From Actinoallomurus iriomotensis (GTDB lineage: Bacteria > Actinomycetota > Actinomycetes > Streptosporangiales > Streptosporangiaceae): DNA of 64,000 nt. Location of the stretch: positions 248,001 through 312,000 of the forward strand of contig NZ_BSTJ01000003.1 of the NCBI RefSeq assembly GCF_030269445.1. Direction: 5' to 3'. The stretch's first letter is position 1; every line of letters starts with the position of its first letter. The notes beneath the pieces were generated by a model. That model did not search any database. It saw nothing but the letters and a program-made list of their open reading frames with translations, and was not told the origin of the DNA. The position numbers were made by a program, and so were the translations under genes. Below are positions 53,273-62,669 of the stretch, piece by piece.

Positions 53273-54361
53273 ATGGCTCGGATCCGTCGGCGTCGAGGCT
53301 CGCGTGGCACCCATCGCTCGTTGGTCCGTATCGGAGTGGCGGTCTTAGCGGCGGTGGCCGTGGTCACGATTCTGGGACTGCTGCTTGGGCCGGTGACGTC
53401 GTGGGCTGGTGGGGCAGTCGTGCGGCATCTCCATGACAAGGAGAAGGCAGACGCGATCAACGGAGTGCGGCAGACCTTGCTGCAAGCCGCCGCCGGCACA
53501 GTCGCGCTGACGGTGCTGGTGTTCACCGGCCTCACATGGAGCCTGAACCGTCGAGGCCAAGTCACCGACCGATACGTAAAGGCCATTGGCCTGCTCTCCT
53601 CGGAGAAGCTGGACGAGCGCATCGGTGGCATCTATGCACTCGAACACATCATGATCGAATCGGAGCGCGACCACGAAACGGTGGTTCAAGTCTTGGCCGC
53701 GTTCGTCCGCGAACACGCCGCTGCCGCTCCGACACGGCCTGACCTCTGGATCGACCCGCCGCCGAAGGCGCACGCTGGCCAAGTGACGCGTGAGCCTGAG
53801 CCGGCGACGGACGTGCGAACTGCGCTGACCGTCCTCGGCCGTCGTCCAAAACGAAAAGAGAACCAGCCTCTCGATCTTCGCCGAAGCGACCTTCGAGGTG
53901 CGGATCTGCGCCGAGCGCATCTCGAAGGCGCGGACTTGGGCGAGGCGTGTCTTGACGGCGCGAACCTGCGCGAGGCGCATCTCGCAGGGGCCAACCTGAC
54001 GCGGGCGCGTCTCGCACGAGCCAATCTGACGCGGGCACATCTCGAAGGCGCGACCCTGTGGCGAACGCATCTCAAAGGCGCGGACCTGTGCGAGTCGCAT
54101 CTCGAAGGCGCAGACCTCTGGCAGGCGCAGTTCGAAGACGCGGACTTGCGCGAGGCTCATCTCGAGGGTGCGGACCTGTGGCGTGCGCATCTCAAGGGCG
54201 CGGATCTATGGCAGGCGCATCTCGAAGGCGCAAAGCTCTCGGACGTCGAGAACTTGGTGCAACTACAACTCGAAGGTGTGTTCCTTGACGCACATACTGA
54301 GTTGCCTGCGCAGCTGACGCCCAGGCAGGCCAATGGCTCGTCTAAGAAGTCACCGTCATAG
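53273..54361 (+). CDS. Membrane-anchored pentapeptide-repeat protein
   Basis: 362 residues from ATG 53273. Two N-terminal membrane segments (IGVAVLAAVAVVTILGLLLG; TVALTVLVFTGLTWSL) are followed by a DERIGGIYALEHIMIESERD segment common to actinobacterial pentapeptide-repeat proteins. Residues 200-320 hold about 24 pentapeptides (A-D/N-L-x-x: GADLGEACLDGANLREAHLA and so on), forming a right-handed quadrilateral helix. In some families such repeats mimic DNA to protect gyrase; no such role can be assumed here. Sits inside an att-bounded module. Confidence 0.85.
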   Translation: MARIRRRRGSRGTHRSLVRIGVAVLAAVAVVTILGLLLGPVTSWAGGAVVRHLHDKEKADAINGVRQTLLQAAAGTVALTVLVFTGLTWSLNRRGQVTDRYVKAIGLLSSEKLDERIGGIYALEHIMIESERDHETVVQVLAAFVREHAAAAPTRPDLWIDPPPKAHAGQVTREPEPATDVRTALTVLGRRPKRKENQPLDLRRSDLRGADLRRAHLEGADLGEACLDGANLREAHLAGANLTRARLARANLTRAHLEGATLWRTHLKGADLCESHLEGADLWQAQFEDADLREAHLEGADLWRAHLKGADLWQAHLEGAKLSDVENLVQLQLEGVFLDAHTELPAQLTPRQANGSSKKSPS

Positions 54362-54418
54362 GGTCTGTCTCATCTCCGCGCACCTGCGCAAGCGTTCCGC
54401 CGGGGCATCCCCTCTGCC

Positions 54419-54724
54419 GTCGTCCTCCGGCGGAGCTGGGGCCGGATTCGCGAGAAGGCGGAGCTGAACGCCGTACGCTTCCACGACACCCGGCACACCT
54501 GCGTGTCACTGCTGCTCGACCTCGGCGTCCCGCCTCACATCGTCCGCGACAGCGTCGGCCACAGCGACATCGAGGTCACGATGGCGATCTACGCGCACGC
54601 CGCGCTCGACGAGAAGCAGCCTGCGGAGGCTGGGGAATGCGCTCAGCTGAAAGGTCCAGCTGGGAGGATGCCTCGGACGATTCGGCTCCGGGGCCTTCCT
54701 TCAGTGGTCTGCGCGTCCGGCTGA
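54419..54724 (+). pseudogene. Tyrosine integrase C-terminal fragment
   Basis: Contains NAVRFHDTRHTCVSLLLDLG, VPPHIVRDSVGHSDIEVTMA and IYAHAALDEKQPAEAGECAQ: HxxR-H, GH and the catalytic Tyr. The N-terminal two-thirds are absent, and the pentapeptide gene abuts its left side. It stops about 580 bases left of an att core. Confidence 0.75.
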
Positions 54725-55202
54725 TGCTCGGGCGCACCGTACTGCCGGTACACGCAGCCGACCTCTGTTTCCGGTGATGAATGCGTGCGCTGAGAGGGCC
54801 TTGGCGACACGCGAGCCTGTTTGGACATGTGACGGATCGTTCAGTTGCCAGGAGTAGCAGGCTACGAGGCGGACGATGACCCAACCCCCACGGTCGAACT
54901 GCATGCTTATGCCGGCCTTGCCCCGCACGGTCGGTCAGACGCGTTCGTATGCCCTCCGGTTACTCGGACGTGACAGTTGGAGTCGATGGGCAACACCGTC
55001 GAACTGGCACATCCTCTCCAGTACGCGGCAATGGCGGGCGTACGGCAAACCCTTTGAGGTCGCCAGACAGCCAGCGTAGAACTGGGCACGGCACGGCCTG
55101 CTGCCGAGCAGCTCAGGGTCGCCTCGCAGAACAACCCCTGACTGCGAGCGGCCACAGGCCCCTCATGTCCACGCAAGTCGACTCATGCGTGCACGAGGCG
55201 CT
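54725..55202. other. No confident gene
   Basis: A minus-strand stretch at 54700-54920 (GISMQFDRGGWVIVRLVACY, SWQLNDPSHVQTGSRVAKAL) looks like part of a lost gene, but no start or family can be supported. Nothing else is seen. Confidence 0.3.
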
Positions 55203-55470
55203 CGACCAGCCCCTCCTCAGACACCAGCCCGTGGGGGGCGTGGGGGGCGACAGCCCCCCACATCGGGGGGCCCCGGGGGGTCGTCCCCCCGGGCCAGCAC
55301 GAGCCTCCGGCCGGATTCGAACCGGCGACCTGCCGCTTACAAGGAATACGGACACCCCTGCTCCCCCAACATCCGCCGAGGTAGACGGTGACGGGCGTAT
55401 GCCGGTGGCTGTCCACGGCCGGCGTCGTTGCCGTCACCGTTGCCGTCAGCCCCGTTGTCCGAGGAGAAGC
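55203..55470 (-). repeat. att copy 7: tRNA-Thr(TGT) 3' half with both flanks
   Basis: Core 55301-55344. Left GC-rich flank 55203-55299 with GGGGGG/CCCCCC stems. Right arm: CCGCCGAGGTAGACGG then TTGCCGTCACCGTTGCCG (55428-55447). It is closest in sequence to the 38.7-kb copy. Confidence 0.78.
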
Positions 55471-55497
55471 CGACCCCGACCGCAGGACGGCCACAGA

Positions 55498-56586
55498 TCA
55501 CCATGCGACGCCCGGTGCGTCGCCCTTGCCCTGCCGCTGCCCGGTCGGAACGGGGAACGACACCGTACGTCCGGTCGTGAGGTCGACGCGGTGGATGCGC
55601 CAGCTTTGGGTATACAGCGCGAAGCGGCCTGAACCGTCCAGGGTCAGACCGCCGAGGCCGTCGGCGCTGTTCCTCAGGCGCGCGAGTGTCCGTGCGGCCC
55701 CGCCCTGCAGGGGTCGCCGTTCGATGCGCGACCCATTGAAGACGATCATCGCTTGGTCGTCCGGGGTGACCACTCCGTCGAACGCTCCGGAGAGGGTGGC
55801 GACCGCTCGTACCACGTGCGTCAGTTCGGTTCCGGGAAGCGTCGTGTCCAGCACCTGCAGCGTCTCCCCCGTCCTCAGCCACAGGCGACGCCCGTCCTTC
55901 GACCACTTCAGGCCGTCCACGTGCGATCCGCGACCGGTCCACGTGCGCCCCAGGCCCGTGACGATGTCCATCACCGTGATGCCGCCAGAGGCCATCGAGG
56001 TGTAGGCGAGCCGCCGGCCGTCCGGACTCAGCGCGCACACGAGCCCGCCGTCAGCGGAGCTCGGACCGACCTCCGGCATCCTTGCGGCGATCTTGCGGGC
56101 GGTTCCCGGCCGACCCTTGTCGTCCAGCCGCACCGTGTAGAAGGCGAAGCCGGCGCTCGGTCCGGTCGTGCCACCGATGACGAAGGTCCGATCGTCCGGG
56201 GCCGCGGCGACCGCCGGCCACGAGGAGAAGATCCCCCGCGGTGCCGTGATCGTGTGGAGTACCCGCCCGGTCTCCGCATCGAGTACGACGGCATGCGCGG
56301 GAATAATGGATGTCGCGTCTTTGGCACTCGGCGGGTCGAACACCGCCACCGGCGCCGCAGCCGCGACGATGAACTTCGGCGTCCTCGACGGCCGCAAGGC
56401 CGGGTACACGCGGAATTTCCGCTCGGCCGGTGTGTTCTGCGCCGCCACCGGCGTCGACCCTGAGTGCCCCGGCGGTATCGCCGGCTCAGTGGGATGATCA
56501 CTGCAGCCGGTGAGCACCGATGCCACAGCGATGACGGAGAAAACCGAGAGCCGTGCGGCCCGACCACCTGAATTCGACGATGTCAT
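55498..56586 (-). CDS. Beta-propeller-like lipoprotein
   Basis: 362 residues from ATG 56586 with GGGAGG upstream. The lipobox is ASVLTGCSD (Cys about residue 28). The mature domain has WD40/TolB-like blades: HTITAPRGIFSSWPAVAAAP, CALSPDGRRLAYTSMASGGI, DGLKWSKDGRRLWLRTGETL. It is anchored to the outer face of the membrane. Many actinomycete kinases and sensors have such partners; no role is assigned here. Confidence 0.75.
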   Translation of the reverse strand: MTSSNSGGRAARLSVFSVIAVASVLTGCSDHPTEPAIPPGHSGSTPVAAQNTPAERKFRVYPALRPSRTPKFIVAAAAPVAVFDPPSAKDATSIIPAHAVVLDAETGRVLHTITAPRGIFSSWPAVAAAPDDRTFVIGGTTGPSAGFAFYTVRLDDKGRPGTARKIAARMPEVGPSSADGGLVCALSPDGRRLAYTSMASGGITVMDIVTGLGRTWTGRGSHVDGLKWSKDGRRLWLRTGETLQVLDTTLPGTELTHVVRAVATLSGAFDGVVTPDDQAMIVFNGSRIERRPLQGGAARTLARLRNSADGLGGLTLDGSGRFALYTQSWRIHRVDLTTGRTVSFPVPTGQRQGKGDAPGVAW

Positions 56587-57080
56587 CGTCTCTGCCGCCT
56601 CCCCGCGACCGGCGGACACCTTATGAGCCTGAGACGGATCATCGTCCGGCGCGGAGCCGCATCGCAAGCACGGCCTGTCCAAATGACCCTCCTTCCGCCG
56701 CCCATAAATCGACCTCTCTCGCCTCCGACGCCGCATCGGCGGACTCACATCGGCGACTCTACGGAGAGACGACTACGACGGCGTCCAGGCCAGCAGTTTG
56801 CTACATCACCGCGACCTGTTCCTCCGAGTGAAGCTAGCCATGTCCTTGGCGGTCCAGATCTGACCGCCGACCTGGCCGCCCGCCTCTGACGAGTCCATGT
56901 GTGTCCATCGTTGTCCATAGCAGCTATTAGCAATCGCGTTAGCAACGCGTCGGCGCCAACTCCGACCTTCTGAACGTTTCCCTGCGCCGGACAGGGCGAC
57001 TGGAAAAGAAAAAGGGTAATCTGATCGCGGAAGTGAGATGGCTGGTCCGCGCGCTACACCACGTCCGGAAAGGACGCGAG
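56587..57080. other. Gene-free stretch
   Basis: 494 bases between divergent genes. No gene is supported. GC is lower around 56900-57020 (GGAAAAGAAAAAGGGTAATC), as in a promoter region for the Clp-N gene, but no consensus is clear. Confidence 0.4.
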
Positions 57081-58268
57081 ATGGCAACTCGGCCCCAATC
57101 CGCTCCACGGCTGTCGAAGGGCGCGGGCACATGTCTGAGCGGAGCACTGGCGTTCGCCTGGTATCGCGGGTCCGCCGTCGTCGGCACCCACCAGCTGCTG
57201 CTGGCGCTCATCGCCCGCGGCGACCCGATCTCCTCGCGGGTGCTGGCCGAGTCGGGTGTCACCTACCGTGCGGTGTGCGATGTGCTGGAGGCGGCGGGCC
57301 AGTGGGAAGACGGCGGTATCGGGACCGCCGAGAGCGCCGCCGCGCGCACCCTGGCCGAGGCCGCCAAGGGCTTTCGCCCTCCAGGCCGGTTGGCGCGCCT
57401 GCTGGGGACGTACGGGTCGCCGTCGCGTCGGCCGCTGCCGCCATGGAGCCGAAACATCGAGACGGTCATCGACGAAGCGTTTTTCTCGGCTCAGGCCGCG
57501 GGGCGGGACGCACCGTGCCGCGCCGACCTGACGGTGGCGTGGTTGTCCCAGGATAACGGCGCGGCCGCCGACGTCCTGGAGCGGCTCGGGGCGGATCGCG
57601 AGTGGCTGCGAAATCGGCTCGCCGAGGCGTTCGCACCACAGGGCCCGGCACCGACGAGCGCGACGGATTCGGAGATCCGCCCCTCCGGGTGGGTTCTGGG
57701 ATACCTGCTGAGACAGGGCACCTGTTCCTTGCCCGGCACGTACGACTCCACCCCCTGGCGTGGCGGACTGACGGCAATAATGCTGGAAAAGCTCTTGCAG
57801 GTCAGCGCCGACCTTGAGGTCGCCGAGTTGCGACCGGAACACGTGCTGCTCGCCATCATCGCGACCTATGAGGATCTCGCCGCCGACCGTGAGCAGTTCG
57901 GCCCAGGGTGGGAGGCGTGTTTTCCCGCCGGACGGGCGCTGGCAAGCTACGGCATCACCTACGAACGTGCCCGGCAGATGACCCTCGCGCTCAGCCCGGA
58001 GACAAAGACCAGCGGCCCGGACGACCAGCGTGGCTTCGTGCAACGGGCCCGAGAGCTTTTCCTTTTCACTCCCACCATGAAGGACGGCGTCGACGAAGCC
58101 GTACGCCTACTCGGCCACCGGCCACGAGGGAAAGGGGCCATGGCAACCCCCGAGGTCAATCTGCTCGGCGTCATGCATGAAGAGAATGAATTGGCCAACC
58201 GGATCCTGGCCGGCTTCCATGTCGACCGAGAGCGATTGCGCCACGACCTCATCGACGCGTTGCGCTGA
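57081..58268 (+). CDS. Double Clp-N domain protein
   Basis: 395 residues from ATG 57081, with GGAAAGGA upstream. Two Clp-N (Clp repeat) units: SGALAFAWYRGSAVVGTHQL, LLALIARGDPISSRVLAESG (residues 20-150) and LEVAELRPEHVLLAIIATYE, LTLALSPETK (residues 235-320), with a third partial unit ending GVMHEENELANRILAGF. The AAA+ ATPase modules of ClpC/ClpB are absent. It may be an adaptor that binds degrons or arginine-phosphate-like marks. Such stand-alone proteins are seldom characterised. Confidence 0.75.
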   Translation: MATRPQSAPRLSKGAGTCLSGALAFAWYRGSAVVGTHQLLLALIARGDPISSRVLAESGVTYRAVCDVLEAAGQWEDGGIGTAESAAARTLAEAAKGFRPPGRLARLLGTYGSPSRRPLPPWSRNIETVIDEAFFSAQAAGRDAPCRADLTVAWLSQDNGAAADVLERLGADREWLRNRLAEAFAPQGPAPTSATDSEIRPSGWVLGYLLRQGTCSLPGTYDSTPWRGGLTAIMLEKLLQVSADLEVAELRPEHVLLAIIATYEDLAADREQFGPGWEACFPAGRALASYGITYERARQMTLALSPETKTSGPDDQRGFVQRARELFLFTPTMKDGVDEAVRLLGHRPRGKGAMATPEVNLLGVMHEENELANRILAGFHVDRERLRHDLIDALR

Positions 58269-58620
58269 GCGCGGACCATGGCGGTCCGCGTTTCACCGGC
58301 CACGAGCACCGCGCCCTGGCGCAGGACGCGTCCACCGATCACCGCACTGCGGTAGCCCACACGGACCCTGTCAGACCCCCGCCGCAAACCCGCGCTGCCA
58401 GCTTGGGAATCGTCTGGTTCCGCGCCGTCATGGGCGCTGACCTGGGCTTCGGCATGACACCGAGTGACCGCTGTTGCCCCCTGTTCACCGGGGCTAACGG
58501 CCCGGACCGCCGAACCGGACGGGACCGGTGGGACCTTCTAATCCGTAGGCACCCAAACGATCTCCGAAGCCGTTCGGATCAGTTCGCACGCTCGGACGAC
58601 GTCATCTGGGCCGTCCGCAT

Positions 58621-58779
58621 CCGTACGGCCGCAATCAAGATCGTTCGCCCGGGTGGCTCCTGGGAGCCACGACGGATCACCAGTTTGGAAAATTTCGGAA
58701 CGCGGTCGGCTATCTGCGCCGTGCGGGCTGGCGCGTCGAAGGCGAGACGGCGCTGGTATGCCCCAGCTGCCGCGGCTGA
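58621..58779 (+). pseudogene. Tail of a small hypothetical gene
   Basis: The frame ends FGKFRNAVGYLRRAGWRVEG, ETALVCPSCRG. The C-P-x-C end suggests a small zinc-ribbon tail. No start can be given. Bases 58269-58620 show nothing else. Confidence 0.35.
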
Positions 58780-58855
58780 CGGCTTCGCCGGCGGGTCACG
58801 GGAAGATGACGCTCGTGCGCGTGGTCTGATGGTCCCGAGCCGAAGGGAGTCTGAG

Positions 58856-60127
58856 GTGGGCGGGACTTCATCGGTGGCGGCTCGCTCGATGCCGTTTGCC
58901 CGCTACTGGTGCGCAGCGACCATAAGCTCCTTCGGCACCGCCGTGACGGCTGTTGCGATGCCTGTGCTCGTCGTACGGACACTCGCCTCGACGCCGGTAG
59001 AAGTCGGAATGGTCAACGCAGCCCAGTTCGTGCCCTATGCCCTCCTCGGACTGATTGCAGGCGTCTACGTCGATCGCTGGCGTCGTAGGACCGTCCTCGT
59101 CTGGTCGAGCGTCGGCCGAGCGCTTGCTCTCGGAGCGATACCCGTGCTCTGGGCACTCGGTTCGTTGCATGTATGGATGCTGGTCATCCTTCTGCTGGCC
59201 TTCGGGGCCTTCTCGGTCTTCGGCTTCGCCGCGACGCAATCTCTGCTTCCACGGCTCGTTCCTACATCCCAGCTCGTCATTGCGAACGCACGCCTGGACC
59301 AGACCGACACAGCCGCCCAGACGCTCGGCCCTGTCCTCGGCGGCGGAATGGTCGGTGTGCTCGGTGCACCCGTCACGATCGCTGTCGATGCGGTCAGCTA
59401 CGTCGTCGACGCCGCCCTGAACGCCGGCTTGCGGGTCGAGGAGCCACGATCCTCAACTGCTGACCGGCGCGACCTTCTCGGCGAGGTCCGTGAAGGCGTC
59501 AACTGGACCTACCGTCATCGCACGCTCGGTCCACTCGCGGTATCGACGCATGTGTGGTTCCTCGCCAACTCGGCGAGCTTCACGGCACTTGCCGTCATCG
59601 CATTGCGAACGCTCGGCTTCTCGTCGCTGTCCTACAGCCTTCTGTTGACCACGAGCGGACTCGCCGGCTTGGTGGGGGCAACGCTCGCCCCCAAGATCGG
59701 ACTCCGTTGGGGCGCCGGCCGTACGATCATCTGCGCTCGTGCCGCCTATCCCGTCGCGTGGCTCGTCGTCGCACTCACGCTGACCACCTCTGCTCACACG
59801 GCAGCTCTCTTCGTCGCGCTCGCGGTGCACGGGCTCGCAGCAGGTGTGGAGAACGCCAACGAGATGGGCTATTGGCAAGCAGCCACGCCCGACGGTCTGC
59901 TCGGCAGAGTGAACGCGACGAGGCGCTCGGCGAACCGCACCGTCGCAGTGCTCGGCTCACTTCTCGGCGGTACGGTGCTGGCCACCGCCGGCGACCGAGC
60001 TACGATCTTGAGCGTGGCGACAGTGTTCGGCGTCGCTGCAGCTATCGCCGCGTTCTCTCAGCTGAGAACCAATCCGGAGACGCAAACATCAGCTGCCGCG
60101 GCGCACGGTCCTTCCCCGAGCCCGTAA
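58856..60127 (+). CDS. MFS exporter
   Basis: 423 residues from GTG 58856, with AAGGGA nine bases upstream; ATG 58829 would add nine residues. Twelve membrane segments. The N-terminal half has PYALLGLIAGVYVDRWRRRT (MFS motif A) and LVPTSQLVIANARLDQTDTA, the pattern of the enterobactin-exporter/macrolide-efflux MFS group. The substrate is unknown. It lies just left of an integrase relic and an att copy, so it is element cargo, possibly a resistance gene. Confidence 0.85.
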   Translation: MGGTSSVAARSMPFARYWCAATISSFGTAVTAVAMPVLVVRTLASTPVEVGMVNAAQFVPYALLGLIAGVYVDRWRRRTVLVWSSVGRALALGAIPVLWALGSLHVWMLVILLLAFGAFSVFGFAATQSLLPRLVPTSQLVIANARLDQTDTAAQTLGPVLGGGMVGVLGAPVTIAVDAVSYVVDAALNAGLRVEEPRSSTADRRDLLGEVREGVNWTYRHRTLGPLAVSTHVWFLANSASFTALAVIALRTLGFSSLSYSLLLTTSGLAGLVGATLAPKIGLRWGAGRTIICARAAYPVAWLVVALTLTTSAHTAALFVALAVHGLAAGVENANEMGYWQAATPDGLLGRVNATRRSANRTVAVLGSLLGGTVLATAGDRATILSVATVFGVAAAIAAFSQLRTNPETQTSAAAAHGPSPSP

Positions 60128-60202
60128 CGCTGGCGCGGCAATTACTGCCACTGACGCCGAGGCACCGAGTCCGCGCCAAGAACAGGCAAGCTGCACGCGC
60201 CG

Positions 60203-60285
60203 TCGGAGCACTGTGGCTGGAGGGCCTGCACTTCCACGACCTTCGGCACACCGGGAACACCCTCGCTGCACAGAGCGGGGCAGGT
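60203..60285 (+). pseudogene. Tyrosine integrase fragment
   Basis: ALWLEGLHFHDLRHTGNTLA then AQSGA is the HxLRHT box of a phage-type integrase. Nothing of the catalytic Tyr region remains, since the frame runs into minus-strand regulator sequence. It is 690 bases left of an att core. Third integrase relic in the island. Confidence 0.7.
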
Positions 60286-60396
60286 CTCTCATGGTGCCGG
60301 ATCGGGCAGAAGCCGAAGAAGGCTTCCTGGCTGTTGAGGACGTACAGCTTGAACAACGGCGGGACACCGTGAACCCGGATCTCCGCACGGGCGTTC

Positions 60397-60890
60397 CGAC
60401 CATGCCCAGGTCGGACAGCTCCTCCACTGAGTCCAGGATGGCTGGGCTTGGCGGAGCATGATCCGGCCGGCGCGTTGGCGGAACTCCGGGTCATCGGACA
60501 GGTCCTCACTGCTGCACGGGACGGCCATCGGTTCGGAGGTGTCGGGGACCAGCATCCGTACGATCAGGCTGCGGGGCTTGAGTGTCGCGGAGCCGGCCGA
60601 CGCGGATCTTGTCCAGCGGCTCTTGGATGACGCGGCCGCCTCAACATACGGGCGGATGCTGATCGGCGACAAGGCGATCGCCGTCTCTGGCAGGCCCATG
60701 GCAGCGGGCACAATCGGACGGGCCTCGCCCGCGGGCGGTTCAGCGCCAGTGCCACCCGGCTCGAAGAGCTGGTCGGCGGTCCACCCCAGGCACATCTTCT
60801 CCAGCACCCGGCAATGATGCGGGTACGGCATGCCTTTGACCTCGCCGGACAGCCAGCGGTGGAACTGGGAGCGATCAAGCCCTCTTCCGA
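60397..60890 (-). pseudogene. XRE/DUF5919-type regulator, decayed
   Basis: The minus strand has LDRSQFHRWLSGEVKGMPYP, HHCRVLEKMCLGWTADQLFE, then RPYVEAA and RMLVPDTSEPMAVPCSSEDL, SDDPEFRQRAGRIMLRQAQP. This is the order of actinomycete XRE-type proteins with a DUF5919-like domain. The helix-turn-helix start and the C-terminus are missing and there are gaps. Confidence 0.55.
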
Positions 60891-61125
60891 CCTCAACCCG
60901 TGGGGGGCGTGGGGGGCGGCAGCCCCCCACATCGGACTTCGGTTCTAGGAGTCGTCCCCCCGGGCCAACACGAGCCTCCGGCCGGATTCGAACCGGCGAC
61001 CTGGCTTAGAAGGAGGAGCGCCCACCCTGATGGCGATCCATCCGTCGAGGTGGAGGCCAGTCGGCGTGCGTTTCGTGGCAGGCGGTGGTTGCCGTCGTTG
61101 CCGTCACCATTGCCGTCAGGTGTCG
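60872..61125 (-). repeat. att copy 8: tRNA-Thr 3' half
   Basis: Core 60972-61013, in which the anticodon end is altered (CTGGCTTAGAAGG). Left GC-rich flank from 60889 (CCTCAACCCGTGG) with one side mutated. Right arm GTTGCCGTCGTTGCCGTCAC (61087-61106). Confidence 0.7.
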
Positions 61126-61339
61126 GCGTACGGCTTCCAGCGCAGAGCCAGGTACGGGTAAACGTGCAGAGTGATCGGCATGTCTGCTGCTACGACGAGT
61201 GGTGATCTTGAAGCCTGCCGAGTGTTGGCGATCTTCCTTCGCTGCACGCATCCATACGCCAGCCCTGCCCTTTAAGGAAGTATGCCGATCTCAAGAGCGA
61301 CTATGTCCGATTTTGGCGGCTCGTGGGAGTCTTGGAATC

Positions 61340-62158
61340 ATGGGGACAGCGGAAGACGATCAGTCCCTCGCCGCGTTTCTCGCGACCGTGAGCGTCGGCG
61401 ACATCCTCACCGGGACCCTGGCGGGGGTCACGCGATCGCAGACAACGGTGCTCTTGGACGACTTCGCTGACGATCCGATCGGCATCATCGACTCGCTCGA
61501 TCTTTCCTGGCGGTCCTTCCGACGATCGGACCTCAAGGCCGGCGACCGGATCTCCGCCGGAGTCATCGCCCTCGATCCGCCAGGACGGCGGGTCTGGCTC
61601 TCCCGGTCAGCGACCGAGAACCCGCAGTTGTGGGCATACCTCAAAGCGCTCCTTCCGGGACAGCGGTTGTCCGGCACCGTGGCGGCCATTGAGCGCTTCG
61701 GCGTCTTCGTCGATCTGGACGAGGGACCGAACCATCCCGTCTTCCCCGGCGTCGGCTTTATCACCATGCCCGAGCTGTCCTGGCAGTGGTTCGAGGACCC
61801 GGCTGAGATTGTCTCCGTGGGACAGCACATCACCTGCGAATTCCTTGCCTTCGACACCCACAACGGCGAAGCTCGGCTGTCGCTGCGTGCTACCCAGCCT
61901 GATCCGTTCCAGCAGTTCGCCCGGGACGTTCATGTGGGGCAGATCCTGCACGGTCCGGTCATCAAACTGGTGCCCTTCGGTGTCTTCGTCCGTGTCGCGG
62001 ACGGCGTCGAAGGCCTGGTCCACCTCAGCGAGCTCGCTGCATCGCCCATCGAGACGCCAGACCAAGCAGTGCAGATCGGCGACGAGGTCACGGTCGTCAT
62101 CACTGACATCGACGCACCACGGCGCCGACTCTCCCTATCACGCCGCCAAGCCCGATAA
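61340..62158 (+). CDS. S1-repeat RNA-binding protein
   Basis: 272 residues from ATG 61340. Three S1-type beta-barrels: GDILTGTLAGVTRSQTTVLL (residues 18-90), GQRLSGTVAAIERFGVFVDL (100-180) and GQILHGPVIKLVPFGVFVRV with GVEGLVHLSELA (195-265). The third is the most canonical. Ribosomal S1-like proteins bind single-stranded RNA. Stand-alone three-repeat forms occur beside mobile elements in actinomycetes, where they may affect element translation; no evidence here beyond position. Confidence 0.82.
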   Translation: MGTAEDDQSLAAFLATVSVGDILTGTLAGVTRSQTTVLLDDFADDPIGIIDSLDLSWRSFRRSDLKAGDRISAGVIALDPPGRRVWLSRSATENPQLWAYLKALLPGQRLSGTVAAIERFGVFVDLDEGPNHPVFPGVGFITMPELSWQWFEDPAEIVSVGQHITCEFLAFDTHNGEARLSLRATQPDPFQQFARDVHVGQILHGPVIKLVPFGVFVRVADGVEGLVHLSELAASPIETPDQAVQIGDEVTVVITDIDAPRRRLSLSRRQAR

Positions 62159-62339
62159 CAGACCTCGGCCGCAACGGCCCTACAGCGCCAGCACCAACCA
62201 GTCCCGGCCAACACCCTCTGCACGTTTATCCGTACTCAGCTCTGCACTCCAAGGAGTACGCCGACAGTCAGGCGACGTGACAACGACCCGGTCCGATTCC
62301 GCTAGCCGCCCCACGTCATATGAACGATCCGGCCGATCA

Positions 62340-62669
62340 TCAGGCCACCTTGACGGAGTGAGGTCCGACACTGACGGTGATGTCCAGATGTCCGCCCAGC
62401 GCGATCGCATAAGCTCGCAGCGTCTCAAGCTCCATCGCTTCGATCTTGCCGTTCTCGATCTGCGAGATGCGAGACTGGGACACACCGAGGACTTTGGCAA
62501 GCTCAGCCTGCGTCTTCCCGACGGCCTTGCGCAGCTCCCTGAGATGATGGCCTGCAACGTAGGCATCGAGTTCGGCGCGCGCCTTCGCCTGCCGCTCAGG
62601 GTCGGCCAACTCAGGATGCCGGCGGTGGGCCTCAGCCTTGACGTCTTGCCAGTTGCGTCCAGTACTCAT
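62340..62669 (-). CDS. HigA-type XRE antitoxin
   Basis: 109 residues. Helix-turn-helix: GKTQAELAKVLGVSQSRISQ then IENGKIEAMELETLRAY. It overlaps the toxin gene stop by 4 bases (ATGA). The N-terminus (NWQDVKAEAHRRHPEL) is typical of the actinobacterial HigA/RelB-associated XRE family. It should neutralise the toxin and repress the pair. Toxin comes first, as in hig loci. Confidence 0.85.
   Translation of the reverse strand: MSTGRNWQDVKAEAHRRHPELADPERQAKARAELDAYVAGHHLRELRKAVGKTQAELAKVLGVSQSRISQIENGKIEAMELETLRAYAIALGGHLDITVSVGPHSVKVA

Noticed and set aside
53345-54190. A minus-strand repeat protein opposite the pentapeptide gene
   Set aside because: It is the antisense of regular pentapeptide codons. 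The plus strand has the proper A-D/N-L-x-x pattern, membrane spans and start.
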